This document shows, piece by piece, positions 46,461 through 59,655 of a stretch of DNA of 64,000 bases. This stretch comes from Phyto melanocephala (lineage: Eukaryota; Arthropoda; Insecta; Diptera; Rhinophoridae). The translations under genes were made by a program, and so were the position numbers. The DNA lies in assembly GCA_941918925.1 (NCBI GenBank), contig OW799236.1:104176562-104240561 (forward strand). Reading direction: 5' to 3'. The number at the start of each line of letters is the position of its first letter. Positions within the stretch are counted from its first letter, which is position 1. Below the pieces are notes generated by a model. The model saw nothing but the letters and a program-made list of their open reading frames with translations. It was not told where the DNA came from and did not search any database.

Positions 46461-48240
46461 TTACATTTTATTTTTACAATTTAGTCGCTAAAAAAAATAG
46501 TTGATTGCAATTCGTAAGCTCTTAATACTTACGCAAAGTAAAATTTGAGATTTTTTTTATCAATAAACTTATATTGAAAAACTTTCAAGAGTTTTTATCT
46601 TTACAGTCGTGGTTGACATATTCGTGGAAATTCCCATATGCCCCTAGCAGACTAAGGTAGAAAATAAAATACTACTGTTTACTCTGCAGTAAGCCAATGT
46701 GAATGAACCCTGGATGTACCTGCGATTTTTTTATATGATATAATTTTTTAATTTTTATTTACACTCTAGGATGAATTTAAGATTTCAAGATTTTATTTTT
46801 CTTAAAAAAATCTTGAGCAAAGTAGATGCTGGTTTTAATCAGATAATATAAATTTTCGTTTATTTTATTATATTTGATACGAAAAATATTACAGCTTATT
46901 ATCAATAAGAAAAAATGACGAAAGCGGGTTTTTACAAAAATTTTAAAAATTTAAAGAGGGGTAAAATTTAACACTACGTCACAAACTACACGTCCTAAAT
47001 ATAACCTGCTCAATAAAAGGTTAATTTTGTTTTTGTTTCCTTTTATGTCTGTAAACAAAACAAAAGTGTTTTTACACTTACACAAAGCCCTATGCATTAT
47101 AACAAACGTTTGCTGCTACCTTCGTCTTATGGATATTTTTGAATTAAAAAATTACCAGCTAGTTAGTTAGCACTTTGATGTTATTATGCATAACGCAGTA
47201 AGTAATTTTTAAGATCGCAATATCTAATTACAAAAAGTAAATGTTTTTAAATAACAAAATTATGTGTGGTATTGGTAAACAACTACATATTTAATAAAAT
47301 AAGCTTAAAGCTTAATGGCTTTGTATATAGTAATAGAAAAACCTTAACGTCAAAAAATTTGTATGCCAATTTGCCAGATGTTAAAAACATAATATTTTTA
47401 GCGTAAAATGCAATAAAATATTTTTTTTTTTTTGTAAATTCATAACTTTTGTTCATAAAACATTTATAAACATAAATACAAGAAGTAGTAGCCATAAAAA
47501 TTGTCTTGCAATTTTAATAAAAGAAAAAAGAACATTAAAAAAAGCAATAAAAAAATTTCGTTAGTGTCGACATTATTTTGGTATTGGTATAGTAAAGCAT
47601 TTTCCTTTATTTTTAATATGCAAATAAAAACTATAAATAACTTTAAGTCCATAGTTTTTACCAAGTTCAACCAGATTTAAAGATGTTTACATAGAACAGA
47701 ATTTCACCTCACTAGTCTGCTCCAATCGCTTCCAAATTAGTTGCATTCGATTCAGCACATATTATTTAAGCAAAAATCAAATTCAGCCTGGCTATTTCAA
47801 AAGGATAATCCTAGGGTTACAAAAATCATAATATAGAATTTCTAACAGTTAACACGCCAGCGTAATATTCTTAATATTGTTTTAAGTTCTTTCTATTGCA
47901 ATACCAAATTCAATAAAAATTATAAATAAACCTTAAATTTTATATTCAGAACTATTATATTTTAATAACAAATCACACGTAAAATATTTAAATATTATGT
48001 ACCTATACTATGCAGTGTGGAAGAAAAATTGCATCAGATCTTTCTTGTTAATCAATCTCAATCAGTGGCAATATGAACCCTGTCAGTTTTTGTTAGTCTT
48101 AAATATTTTTATTAGAAGTACTAAGTACATGCTCGCATGAATGGTGAATAAACAAGATATGCTATCATATTGTATTGTCATATTATTAGAATTTAAAAAA
48201 ACTTAAATATGATTAGAAAAATATTACACCGTTTTTATTA
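46461..48240. other. Intergenic DNA, no gene seen
   Basis: AT-rich DNA. Short frames of about 70 codons on the minus strand (47283-47670) are Phe/Leu/Lys-biased and have no domain features. Confidence 0.45.
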
Positions 48241-49130
48241 GGTGGTTCCACCAAATTGCACGATGTTAATTGTAAATGCCACAAAAGTTTTCAATGAATT
48301 ATCTAAATAGTTTTATTATAATAGAAGAATCCACGACAAAATATAGGTCATATGCTTGCCACTTCTTCGGTGGGATACTTCTATCCGATAATCCATATTT
48401 TAAATGACTCGGAGATATAATTAGGGTTCAGTATTATTCGTGTGCCAAATTAAGTCATCCCTTAACTTTTAAATTATTTTTGGCTTATTGACGGACAATT
48501 TTTTTAAATATTCCCTAAGAAGGTACTTCAACGGTGTCAAATTAACATCCCCATGACGTAAGATAACACATCTATTAAATTTCTTAAGTGAAAGAGCCAT
48601 TGTTTCTTTGGCTGTGTGGCAATTGGCATTATCCTATTGGAACCACATGCCACCTGCTAGTCCATATTCTTAATTTCTGTTTACAAGAAGCCAGTTATCA
48701 TCGTGCGATAACGAATACCAGTCAATGTAACTACTTGCCCGATCTTATTTTAGAAGAAGTACGGCCCGATGGCACATTAATCCCATAGACCACACAAAAC
48801 AGTATCCCTTTATAAGTACACGAGCCTTTTAACAAACACACATGGATTCTAATTTGCCTTAATTTGGCAATAATGGTTGTTAACGAATCTATGGAGGTGA
48901 AAGTGTGCTTCATCGCAAAAGGTTGTTTTTCTTGATGAGTTTCCGAATTTCTTTTGCTTTAAACGCCCATTTTTGTAAAAGGCTTCAAAAATCTCTTCGC
49001 ACTATTCAAATATTTACCGTTAAGTTTGTGAAACACTGAAACAGAAAAATGTCAAATTAAGTCGGTCAAAAAATCTGACATTATGTTGTGACTCATAATT
49101 AAAATCGTGCATTATGGTTGGACCACCCTT
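48241..49130 (-). mobile_element. Near-full-length mariner-like element (890 bp), inactive
   Basis: The inverted ends GGTGGTTCCACCAAATTGCA and (read inward from the right) GGTGGTCCAACCATAATGCA have TA at both edges. The length is shorter than the usual ~1.3 kb because the N-terminal part is deleted. Confidence 0.78.
48330..49010 (-). pseudogene. Mariner-like transposase pseudogene with recognisable catalytic region
   Basis: The minus strand reads FCDEAHFHLHRFVNNHYCQI, covering the first catalytic Asp (DEAHF). It continues with AVTLTGIRYRTMITGFLLTE, then in another frame GGMWFQ-stop-DNANCHTAKETM (second Asp, QDGATCHTA region of relatives), then GDVNLTPLKYFL. In the last motif the third catalytic position is Lys where relatives have Asp (LTPLDYFLW), as read. 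Later residues NMDYRIEV mark the C-terminus. Stops and frameshifts show it is dead. It preserves the part missing from the DINE-borne derivatives, although it belongs to a different subfamily. Confidence 0.75.
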
Positions 49131-49492
49131 TAAGGTTAAAACGATTTTAAAATATAAAAAAAAAAATAATTTAAGAAAATATTACAATTCCTTCCCACTT
49201 TTTTAACCGCTTACTTTCTGCTTACTACTGCCAAGAGAGCTTGTGAAATGCATAACTTTTATATATGATGCTCCACTTTGTTGGTCCTTTTTTTCAATTA
49301 ATAAGCGCTTATGTCAGAATTATCATCAACGTTAATCAACCTTTTTTTGAGACTTATAGCTAATTTTATTCGATATAAGGAAATTTTTTTTTACCACTTT
49401 CTGGTATTTTCAATCGAAATTGTCATTCTCAAGTTGTAATGAAATGGTTTAGCCAAACAGCGTTTTTTCGAACGAAATATAAGGCATGTGAG

Positions 49493-49514
49493 TGACAGGG
49501 TACCCGGGTACCCA
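49493..49514. repeat. Isolated GTACCCGGGTACCC motif of the 52-55 kb piggyBac
   Basis: GAGTGACAGGGTACCCGGG followed by TACCC resembles the sub-terminal motifs at 52394 and 55370. DINE copy 8 starts 17 bp away, so it may have inserted in an older piggyBac-like copy. Confidence 0.5.
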
Positions 49515-49530
49515 TTTCATTTTCAAATAA

Positions 49531-52249
49531 AACAAGTAAGAGCACTATATTCGGCTGTGCCGAATCTTTTATACCCACCACCAATTTTGTGTACATTTAA
49601 AGCACAATATTTATTATTTTGTTAATCGCTATAGAATAATCTCTTTATTATAAAATATGTATCACTTTCTTTGTAGAGGGTGGTTAAATTTTAAGGGCCC
49701 ATGTTTAAGGTGAACCACATCTAAACTTCAACTTTTTTCTTGTATTTCATTTGACATTTCTCAATCTCAGACTAACTCAATTTGAACCGTGGAAAGATAC
49801 GCAATCGAGCAACGCTTTTAAATATTAAAGATTTTTATAAAAATGGACGTTCAAATCAAAATGCATTTCGTGCACTTCGTAATTCTTTTGGTCAACATAA
49901 TCGTTCGAATTCGTCCACAATCGTGAGAATTGTAAAAAATATTTAAATGTCTGCAAAGCAGGTCTGTATGACATGTGAAAACATCTGTGAATGCCATCTT
50001 AGTTCGTTGAATGGGAAACATTGCTGTTTTTCACGATAACGTGGCAAAAGAGCAAGCAACCTCGACTCATCATCGTGCCCAACAATTGAGCATCAACAGT
50101 GTCATTGAAAATTTGGACTACCGGATCGAAGTGTGACGCCTAGGTTGGGGGGCCATTTGGCCGATATTTTGTTCCATACATAATTGAAGCATACAAATAT
50201 TATCATTATAAAAATAAATGATAATAACTTCATAATAATTTTATTTAAAATCAACATAGTCCCTTAAAATAAAACCACCCATTATAACTTCGATATGCTA
50301 GTAAAATGTTTTCGAAAATTTAGTCTTTCAATGAAAGTGGCCGTTGAAATACGCATGTCAATAAAGTTTCTGCTAATAAACATAACTTAGATATTTCAAT
50401 ATAGTCCTTTAGTATTCCAAAATCTTTATTCATAGAGAATTTAGATGAATTTAAGAGGAAGAAAGTGAATTTAAGGTTAAATTTTAAGGGCCACAGGGTG
50501 ATTTAAAATATACATTCTCTGCATTTTTCTAAAACGGGAAATTTATTAGTAAGATTTTGATTTTTAAACTTCTATAACATTTTGCTTTTAAAAGATTTTC
50601 AAACGAAAAAGGTTTTGTATGATTTTAAAATTTGTTAGCCATTAGTACATGAAAATAAATTGTTTATAATGTTTAGAGATAATTTTTTTTGACTTATGTC
50701 AAAATTTTCCTAAATTCCCATTTTTAATAGAGCATAATTTCAGGAGAACATAAGCATAAGTTGTTAGCATGCCATCTAGTAGTTGCTAGTAGAGTCATCT
50801 ATCTTATCATCTTTATCTTATATTTAGCTACAGTACAATAAATGACGCAGTGTAAGATGAATAAATGATAATATATATGACTAAAATATTTTTATAAAAA
50901 TTTAAGGAAAAAAGTGTGCGTGGCACATCTATTTTCCGTTATAACGAAGACTTTGACCAAGAAGCCATGTTTGCAACATTTCAGAATCGTACATATAGTT
51001 TTGTCAGTTTTATTACGTTTTAAATTTGAAATATACACTGTGCGGTATAAATTTTCGTACATTTTTATCTATAACTCTTTTCCTAATTCATAGATTTAAG
51101 CGATTTTCAGGGAAAAATATTCTTTTGACTCGAGAAATAAATATTCGAGGTTTCATGACTACGTTTATGCGTCTGGACACAATTCAAAAGTGAAAGTGGG
51201 CGTTATAATAGGCGTGTCAAAGTTGTTTTTGCTAATGAGTACATCTTAGGTGTTTCAATATTGTCCTTTATTATTCCAAAGTCTTTATTAATAGAGAAAT
51301 TATATGAATTTTAGGTAAAACGTTATATGGGAGGTGGGCGTAAAAGTGGGCGTGGCACCTTAATTTTTTGGCATAGTAATGAAATTGCCTAGGGGGATAG
51401 ACGTAGCAAAATTTATCATCATACTTCTAATTTTAGCGGTTTTATGAGCTTTTAAATTTCATTAACTGTAGATAACGTGAAAAGTGGGCGTTATAGTAGG
51501 CGTGTCAAACTTATTTTTGCGAATGAGTACAAATTGAGGTGTTTCAATATAGGCCTTTATTATTCCAAAATCTTTATTAATAGAGAAATTATATGAATTT
51601 TAGTTAAAACGTTATATGGGAGGTGGGCGTAAAAGTAGGCGTGGCACATTGATTTTCCGTTACAAGAAAACGTGTCACCAAAAAGCAAAGTGTGCAGAAT
51701 TTCAGAGTCGTACATGCAATTTTGTTGCTTTTATGACGTTTTTGTTTTTAAATATACCGAAAAATACACTGTGCGGTATAAATTTTCGTACATTTTGATC
51801 GATAACTCCTCTCCTAATACATAGATTTAGACAATTTTCAGGGAAAAATATTGTCTTTGCCCAGAAAATATATATTCGAAGTTTCATGAGTCTACGTTAA
51901 GGCGTTTGGACACAATTCCATTTTATTCGATGTTCGAAGGACACGGTTTTTTCGACCTACTTTTGCTTTTCGAGCTATAACTCTCTTCCTAATATTCCGA
52001 TTTAGCCCATTTTCAATACCAAACAAACCTTGTCTATAAGAAAGGTTCTGGCGAAATTTGAGCCCCCTAGCTTTTTCGGTGCGACCTCTATCGTGCTTTC
52101 AACAGACGGACATAGCTAGATCGTCATAAAATCAAACCCCGATTCAGAATATATATACTTTATGGGGTCTAAAATGGATATTTCGATGTGTTACAAACGG
52201 AATGACAAAATGAATATGCCCCCACCATTTTTTTGGTGGCGGGTATAAA
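49531..52249 (-). mobile_element. DINE-1-like element, copy 8
   Basis: Complete ends. It belongs to the subfamily with the CACAGGGTGATTTAAAAT insert (from about 50493). It carries the mariner derivative, about two internal repeats, and only a single GACGGACA unit (52107-52115), the shortest run among the copies. The open frame at 51616 is the recurrent repeat-borne frame. Confidence 0.88.
49676..50282 (+). mobile_element. Mariner-like derivative in DINE copy 8
   Basis: TA-flanked. The transposase relic has the same deletion joint as copies 2 and 3. Confidence 0.8.
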
Positions 52250-52732
52250 TATTTAATGGTGGCAGATGATTTACATAGCTCAAACTTTTTGAGAACTCTT
52301 AACTTTTAACTGTTTTTATATTTTCATTAATATGGGCCCAGTATATCCCTTAGGATGGGTGAGGTATATTGATATTTTTTTTACACCTTTAAGATAGTGA
52401 CAGGGGTACCCAGGTACCCAAAGTTATATATATTAAATTGCATAGAAGAATTATTATTATTTTTTGAAATAACATTTTCTAAAGCATATTTCTTCGAAAA
52501 ATGAGCAAATTTAATTTAGGATATAAAAAAATAATTTCTGCGCTAATAGTTAATAGGTTCTAAAGCTGTTAGAAACTACACACATGTATATTATTTTTAT
52601 TTATATTTTATATTTTTATGTTACTTCATTTCTTGCAATAAAAAATTAAATAATAAAAAATTCATTTGAGACTAAATAAAAAAATAAAGATACATATAAT
52701 AAAAAGCAAATTGAAATAAAAAATCATTGGGA

Positions 52733-53400
52733 ATCTGTCAAACAGGTGTCGCATATGGGATTATTGATTGTGTGATCGCTACAAACAGCGTTCGAACAAC
52801 TTGTACAAGCTTTTGGTGTCTTTCTTCTCTTTTGATCTTTTTGTTTACAAATATAGCAACTTCCTACAACTGCGATACGACCACTAGCGTCGCGATTTTG
52901 TACGCAGGATATTCCTGCTGCTACATTACGCCCGATTTCTCGCCAAGAACATCTTGTATTGCTGACCGTCTAAGCAATTTTGCACATACCTTTGGATTGT
53001 GACTACGTTTTTCTACATTTTCTTTACACATTTTAAAACTTAAATTTTTGAAAAATTGCTTACGACGCGACGGTCACTTGAGGTAAATAGTGGATTGTGT
53101 TCCATATCAATAATATATCCTGCCAATGCTACCACGTCGAAAATTTTGTAGAATAATACTAACGGCCATCGGTTTGTTCTGAGTTTAGTTGTATATTCTC
53201 CCAATAGCTTATCCATATTATCAACGCCTCCTTTAGTTTACTTGTAATACATTATAATTTAAGGCTTAGCAGTCAAATTTGGTTCTGTTTTGGACTTTGA
53301 ATGCATAGTAGATAATATAGTCACAGCCTTTTTCTTTTTTGGTACGTAGGAACACATTTTTAGTACATTTTTGTACTAAAAACTTAAAAAACGGAAAGAC
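52733..53400 (-). pseudogene. piggyBac transposase C-terminal relic
   Basis: The minus strand reads VPKKKKAVTILSTMHSKSKT, then TKGGVDNMDKLLGEYTTKL, then RTNRWPLVLFYKIFDVVALA. The GGVD Asp (codon at 53220-53222) corresponds to the last catalytic Asp of the family. After a stop and frameshift, another frame gives SCYICKQKD, then ACTSCSNAVCSDH and ICDTCL, the Cys-rich zinc-binding C-terminus, ending at 52733. Two internal stops precede GGVD. The gene is interrupted at about 53445 by DINE copy 9, and the N-terminal and earlier catalytic parts are not seen. Confidence 0.85.
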
Positions 53401-53445
53401 CAAAATGCATGTTTTATGTTTATTATAAAAGGAATCCTTAGAACA

Positions 53446-55296
53446 AACAAGTAAGAGCACTATATTCGGCTGTGCCGAATCTTTTATACCCACCACCAAT
53501 TTTGTGTACATTTAAAGCACAATATTTATTATTTTGTTAATTGCTATGGAATAATCTCTTTATAATAAAATATGTATCACTTTCTTTGTAGAGTGTGGTT
53601 AAATTTTAAGGGCTCATGTTGAAGGTGAACTACACCTAGTATTTAAATTTGTTTTCTGCATTTCATTTGATATTTCTCAATCACAATCCGTGGAAAGATA
53701 CGCAAATAAGCAACGCTTTAAAGTTATTCAGGTTTTTTATAAAAATGGGCGTTCAAATCAAAATGCATTTTGTGCACTTCGTAATTCTTTTGATCAACAT
53801 AATCGTTCAAATTCGTCCACAATAGGGAGAATTGAAAAAAATATTTAAATTTCTGCAAAACATGTCTGTTTAAAATGTTAGAAAATCTGTGAATGCCTTC
53901 TTAGTTCGTTGAATGGGAACCACTGCTGGTTCTTGCGATAGTGTGGCAAAAGAGTGGTCAACCTCGCCTCATCATCATGCCCAACAATTGAGCATAAACA
54001 TTGTCATTGAAAATTTGGACCATCAGATAGAGGAGTAGCGCCAAGGATGGGGGGGCCATTTGGCCGATATTTTGTTAAATACGTAATTGAACCATACAAA
54101 TATTATAATTACAAAAAGAAATAATAAAAATTTCCTAAATAATTTGTGTTTTATTTAAATTCAACATCAGTCCTTAAAATTTAACCACCCTTTATAACAT
54201 CGGTATGCTACTAAAATGCTTTTGTAAATGTAGACTTTCAATGAAAGTGGGCATTAAAGTAGTTTCTGCTAATAAATACAACTTAGATTTCTCAATATGG
54301 TCCTTTATTTTCCCAAAAACTTTGTCAATAGAGAAATTACATGAATTTAAGATAAACCGTTATATGGGAGGTAGTCGTTAAAGTGGGTGTGTCACCTAAA
54401 CTTTTTGGCACACCAATATCATTGATTAGAAGGATATACGTAGCAAATTTGATCATCATACCTCTAATGTTGGCGGTTTTATGAGCTTTGAAATTACATT
54501 AACGGTTTATAACGTGAAAAGTGGGCGTTATAGTAGGCGTGTCAAAGTTATTTTTGCGAATGAGTACAACTTAGGTGTTTCAATATAGCCCTTTATTATT
54601 CCAAAATCATTATTAGTAGAGAAATTATATTAATTTTAGGTAAAACGTTATATGGGAGGTTGGCGTAAAAGTGGGCGTGGCACATTGATTTTCAGTTACA
54701 AAAAAAGCGTCTCACCAAAAAACAAAGTGTGCAAAATTTCAGAGTCGTACATCAAATTTTGTTGCTCTTATGACGTTTTTGTTTTTAAATATACCGAAAA
54801 ATACACTGTGCGGTATAAATTTTCGTACACTTCGATCGATAACTCCTCTCCTAATGCATAGATTTAGATAATTTTTGAAGAAAGATATTTTTTTTACTCA
54901 GGAAATATATATTCAAAGTTTCATGAGCCCACGTTGCGTTTGGACACAATTCCATTTTATTCGATGCTTGAAGGACACGATTTTTTCGACCTACTCTTGC
55001 TTTTCGAGCTATAACTCTCTTCCTAATATTCAGATTTAGCCCATTTTTTAAACCAAAAAAACCTTTTCTATAAGAAAGATTCTGGCAAAATTTGAGTCCC
55101 CTAGCTTTTTCGGTGCGACGTCTATCGTGCTTTCAACAGACGGACAGACGGACGGACATAGCTAGATCGTCATCAAATCAAACCCTGATTCAGAATATAT
55201 ATACTTTATGGGGTCTAAAATGGATATTTCGATGTGTTACAAACGGAATGACAAAATGAATATACCCCCACCATTTTTTTGGTGGCGGGTATAAAA
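53446..55296 (-). mobile_element. DINE-1-like element, copy 9, nested in piggyBac
   Basis: Complete ends, the shortest of the minus-strand copies, with about one and a half internal repeats. It carries the mariner derivative (53591-54192). It splits the piggyBac relic and is therefore younger than that element. Confidence 0.88.
53591..54192 (+). mobile_element. Mariner-like derivative in DINE copy 9
   Basis: TA flanks and GAGTGTGG/CCACCCTT ends are present, with a truncated HTH region and a GG-HLADIL C-terminus. Confidence 0.8.
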
Positions 55297-55434
55297 AAAT
55301 AATTGTATGTCAATTTAACAATTTTACCTTAAGCACTATGGAAAAAATATGCAATTTTCATACAATTTGTATGTGGGTACCCAGGTACCCCTGTCACTCT
55401 AGAGAAGGTGTTTTTTTTGTCACTCACTTAAGGG

Positions 55435-55698
55435 TTAAAAAATACTTGAGCTCGATAGAAAGAATCCTAAAATGGATTTAAATTAAGCGCGTTAAAATCT
55501 CTATAGTTCACATATTTTTTTTTAAGCTGCAGACCAGAGCTGCAGAGAATTTGACAAGTCAGATGTAAAAAACATGCCGTGTATTAGCTCCTTTAAAGCA
55601 ATCGTATATAATTTTATTTTTTTCCATCTATGGATTTGTAAAAATTTATTATTATTCACATATACATACAGACATACATACATACATACATACATACA

Positions 55699-55731
<33 letters not shown>

Positions 55732-56309
55732 TTACTATGTATGGGTTTAAGGGTATGTGTTTGTATATTAGCACTTATCTTACTGAAGCAGTACGGGTCA
55801 TTGATTTACGATATGTTTGCAATAATATGTAGATTTTTCTTATTCGCTTATTTTTGCAAATAAGTGTCATCATTTTTTATGGTTTATATTAACGTTTTAA
55901 TGACGTATCATAATGGAGCAAAGAAATAGTTTTCCTCCTTTTCAAATTTGTTTATTCCAATATAAGAACTGAATATATTTTGCAATATCATTATGGCAAA
56001 TGATTTTTTATACCATATAATTAGCATATAAAATAATACTACTTCAGATTGACCAAATGAAGGGTGAATACCAATTCGATTAAAAAGTCATCTATTTTTG
56101 GACAAGTAAATTTCTGATATAAACAAAACAAAGCATAACAAACTAACTAGATTTAAAAAAAATCGATTATTTTAGTTTGAGAGTGCAGAGAGTAGTTAGA
56201 ATTTAATTTTTAAAGTTTTTGCAATATAAATTTCTTAACATATCAATTTAATTTGTTGTTCTGAACAAGATTTATAGAAGGCTAAAATTTTTAAATGTTA
56301 TACGTCATT
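55435..56309. other. Intergenic DNA with a (CATA)n microsatellite
   Basis: No gene is seen. A CATA run of about 16 units lies at 55663-55728; it opens an artificial Met-Tyr-Val-Cys frame on the minus strand. Confidence 0.6.
55663..55728. repeat. (CATA)n microsatellite
   Basis: A nearly perfect CATA run, with one early GACA interruption. Confidence 0.92.
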
Positions 56310-56760
56310 ATACCATGCATGACGAAAGGAGTAACGGATCAAAATGAACGAAAATTTACCATGCACACATAATCTGCTAATAATGAAATTTAAACGGTCT
56401 CTTTAAGGACCACCTCCTTTGTATCGATTGTTCGGAAAATCATATACATTCTATATGTAACAAGATTTTGGAGAAAGAAAGGACAATATATTACAATACC
56501 TAAGTTGAATTAATCAGAAAAGTTTATTGTGACAATCCTATTTTAATGCCCACTTTTCACTTTCATTTGTGATAAAACAGCTATAGCTAGATATAGGAAT
56601 ATTTCGTAGATATGGGCTTCCAGCCAACATAATAACAAAACTAAAAAAAAAATTGCCACGCCCACATTAATGCCTTCTTCCCATATAAGTTTTTTTTTGT
56701 TTTGTATAATTTCTAAATGGATTAACATTTTTATGAATATACAACTTTTTGCTTTAATAT
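56310..56760 (+). mobile_element. Decayed DINE-1-like fragment
   Basis: ACGAAAGGAGTAACGGATCA, then AAAATGAACGAAAATTTACC, AGATTTTGGAGAAAGAAAGG, and TTGCCACGCCCACATTAATG follow the order of the long copies but are strongly diverged. Both ends are lost. Confidence 0.65.
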
Positions 56761-57171
56761 TTTAGTTTGATCCAGTAAAACATGTTACTTTTCACATCCA
56801 CACACATATAACCAATAAATCCCAAAATCGCAAAAAGTTACGGGGTTCCAAAAAATCTTGGGATCTCGGGACTAATAATTTTTAAAGCCCGAATCCCGCA
56901 AAATCACTTCCGCTGATCATCCCTAATTATGACAGCATAACAAATATACCACAGTAGTTTTTACTTGCAATAATTTTGTTAAACTATCGAATAAAATGAT
57001 ACGTTAGAACACCTTTTAATATAGTAAAAGTATATAATATAATAAAAGCAAGGTATTTAATACGAATAACTGTTCAAGAAATGTAAATGTGTGAGAATAA
57101 TAGTCCGCAATTTGTAGTACGCAGCAAGCACTTATATTACTTAGTATGAGTTTGCTAAATTTAAAAGTGAT

Positions 57172-59582
57172 TTTTTATACCCGCCACCAAAAAAATGGTG
57201 GGGGTATATTCATTTTGTCATTCCGTTTGTAACACATCGAAATATCGATTTTAGACCTAATAAAGTATATATATTCTAAATCGTGGTTTGATTTTATGAC
57301 GATCTAGCTATGTCCGTCCGTCTGTCCGTCTGTTGAAAGCACGATAGAGGTCGCACCGATAAAGCTAGGGGGCTCAAATTTTGCCAGAATCTTTCTAATA
57401 GACAAAATTTGTTTGGTATTAAAAATGGGCTAAATCGGAATATTAGGAAGAGAGTTATAGCTCGAAAAGCAAGAGTAGGTCGAAAAAACCGTGTTCTTCG
57501 AACATCGAATAAAATGGAATTGTGTCCAAACGCTTTAACGTAGACTCATGAAACTTCGAATATAAATTTCCTGAGTAAAGACAATGTTTTCCCCAGAAAA
57601 TTGTCTAAATCTATGCATTAGGAGAGGAGTTATCGATCAAAATGTACGAAAATTTATACCGCACAGTGTATTTTTCGGTATATTTAAAAACAAAAACGTC
57701 ATAAAAGCAACAAAATTGGATGTACGACTCAGAAATTTTGCACACTTTGCTTTTTGGTGACGCCCTTTCTTGAAACGGCAACTCAATGTGCCACGCCCAC
57801 TTTTACGCCCACCTCCCATATAACGTTTTAACTAAAATTCATACAACTTCTCTATTAATAAAGATTTTGGAATAATAAAGGACTATATTGAAACACCTAA
57901 GTTGTACTCATCAGCAAAAACAACTTTGACACGCCTACTATAACGCCCACTTTCACTTTTGAATTGTGTCCAGACGCATAAACGTAGTCATGAAACTTCG
58001 AATATATATTTATCGAGTCAAAAGAATATTTTTCCCTGAAAATAGCTTAAATCTATGAATTAGGAAAAGAGTTATAGATAAAAATGTACGAAAATTTATA
58101 CCGCACAGTGTATATTTCAAATTCTGAAATTTTGCAAACATGGCTTTTTGGTCAAAGTCTTCGTTATAACGGAAAATAGATGTGCCACGCACACTTTTTT
58201 TCTTAAAATTTTATAAAAATATATTAGTCATATATATTAGTTTATGAATAAATATCTTACACTGTGCCATTTATTGTACTGTAGCTAAATATAAGATAAA
58301 GATGATAAGATAGATGACTCTACTAGCAACTACTAGATGGCATGCTAACAACTTATGCTTATGTAATCCTGAAATTATGCTCTATTAAAAATGCGAATTT
58401 AGAAAAATTTTGACCTAAGTCAAAAAAAATTATCTCTAAACATTATAAACAATTTATTTTCATGTACTAATGGCTAACAAATTTTAAAATTATACAAAAC
58501 TTATTTCGTTTGAAAATCTTTTAAAAGCAAAATGTTATAGAAGTTTAAAAATCAAAATCTTACTAATAAATTTCCCGTTTTAGAAAAATGCAGAGAATGT
58601 ATATTTTAAATCACCCTGTGGCCCTTAAAAATTTAACCTTAAATTCACTTTCTTCCTCTTAAATTCATGTAAATTCTCTATGAATAAAGATTTTGGAATA
58701 CTAAAGGACTATATTGAAATATCTAAGTTATGTTTATGAGCAGAAACTTTATTGACACGCGTATTTTAACGGCCACTTTCATTGAAAGACTAAATTTACG
58801 AAAACATTTTACTAGCATACCGAAGTTATAATGAGTGGTGTAATTTTAAGGGACTATGTTGATTTTGAATAAAATTATTATGAAATTATTATCATTTATT
58901 TTTATAATGATAATATTTGTATGCTTCAATTATGTATGGAACAAAATATCGGCAAAATGGCCCCCCAACCAAGGCGGCACACCACGATCCGATAGCCCAA
59001 ATTTTCAATGACACTGTTGATGCTCGATTGTTGGGCACGATAATGAGTCAAGGTTGCTTGCTCTTTTGCCACGTTATCGTTAAAAACAGCAATGTTTCCC
59101 ATTCAACGAACTAAGATGGCATTCACAGATGTTTTCACATTTCATACAGACCTGCTCTGCAGACATTTAAATATTTTTTACAATTCTCACGATTGTGGAC
59201 GAATTCGAACGATTATGTTGACCAAAAGAATCACGAAGTGCACGAAATGCATTTTGATTTGAACGCCCATTTTTATAAAAATCTTTAATATTTAAAAGCG
59301 TTGCTCGATTGCGTATCTTTCCACGGTTCAAATTGAGTTAGTCTGAGATTGAGAAATGTCAAATGAAATACAAGAAAAAAGTTGAGGTTTAGATGTGGTT
59401 CACCTTAAACATGGGCCCTTAAAATTTAACCACCCTCTACAAAGAAAGTGATACATATTTTATTATAAAGAGATTATTCTATAGCGATTAACAAAATAAT
59501 AAAAATTGTGCTTGAAATGTACACAAAATTGGTGGTGGGTATAAAAGATTCGGCACAGCCGAATATAGTGCTCTTACTTGTT
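57172..59582 (+). mobile_element. DINE-1-like element, copy 10, next to the host gene
   Basis: The 5' end TATACCCGCCACC and the 3' end (hairpin, CTTACTTGTT) are complete. It belongs to the insert-bearing subfamily (58200-58625) and carries the mariner derivative at 58831-59437. It is the second long plus-oriented copy. Its 3' terminus lies 178 bp from the stop codon of the repeat-protein gene and 67 bp from that gene's candidate polyadenylation signal, so the two face each other tail to tail. Confidence 0.88.
58831..59437 (-). mobile_element. Mariner-like derivative in DINE copy 10
   Basis: TA flanks. The minus strand carries the HTH-region relic and a GG-HxADILF-like end. It is antisense to its host DINE, as in every other copy. 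Confidence 0.8.
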
Positions 59583-59649
59583 ATACTTTGTTTATAGAGT
59601 AAGAAATTAATGACAAAAAACGCTTATTTTTAAAATACATGAATATAGT

Positions 59650-59655
59650 TTTATT
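59650..59655 (-). terminator. Candidate polyadenylation signal AATAAA
   Basis: AATAAA on the minus strand lies about 105 bp after the TAA stop of the repeat-protein gene and before DINE copy 10. It is the canonical animal signal at a fitting distance, but common in AT-rich DNA. Confidence 0.5.

Larger units (their letters stand above)
52347..55434 (-). mobile_element. piggyBac-like element interrupted by DINE copy 9
   Basis: The right end reads, inward from TTAA (55435-55438), CCCTTAAGTGAGTGAC and then GTGACAGGGGTACCTGGG. The left end has CCCTTAGGATGGGTGAGG and later GTGACAGGGGTACCCAGG, so the ends are inverted and partly matching. The left TTAA is not preserved. Minus-strand coding between 52730 and 53400 is clearly piggyBac transposase. 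After removing DINE copy 9 only about 1.2 kb remains, so most of the gene is deleted. Confidence 0.75.

Noticed and set aside
52727..53002. 91-codon plus-strand frame with several Cys
   Set aside because: It is the reverse of the piggyBac transposase Cys-rich C-terminus, which is convincing on the minus strand.
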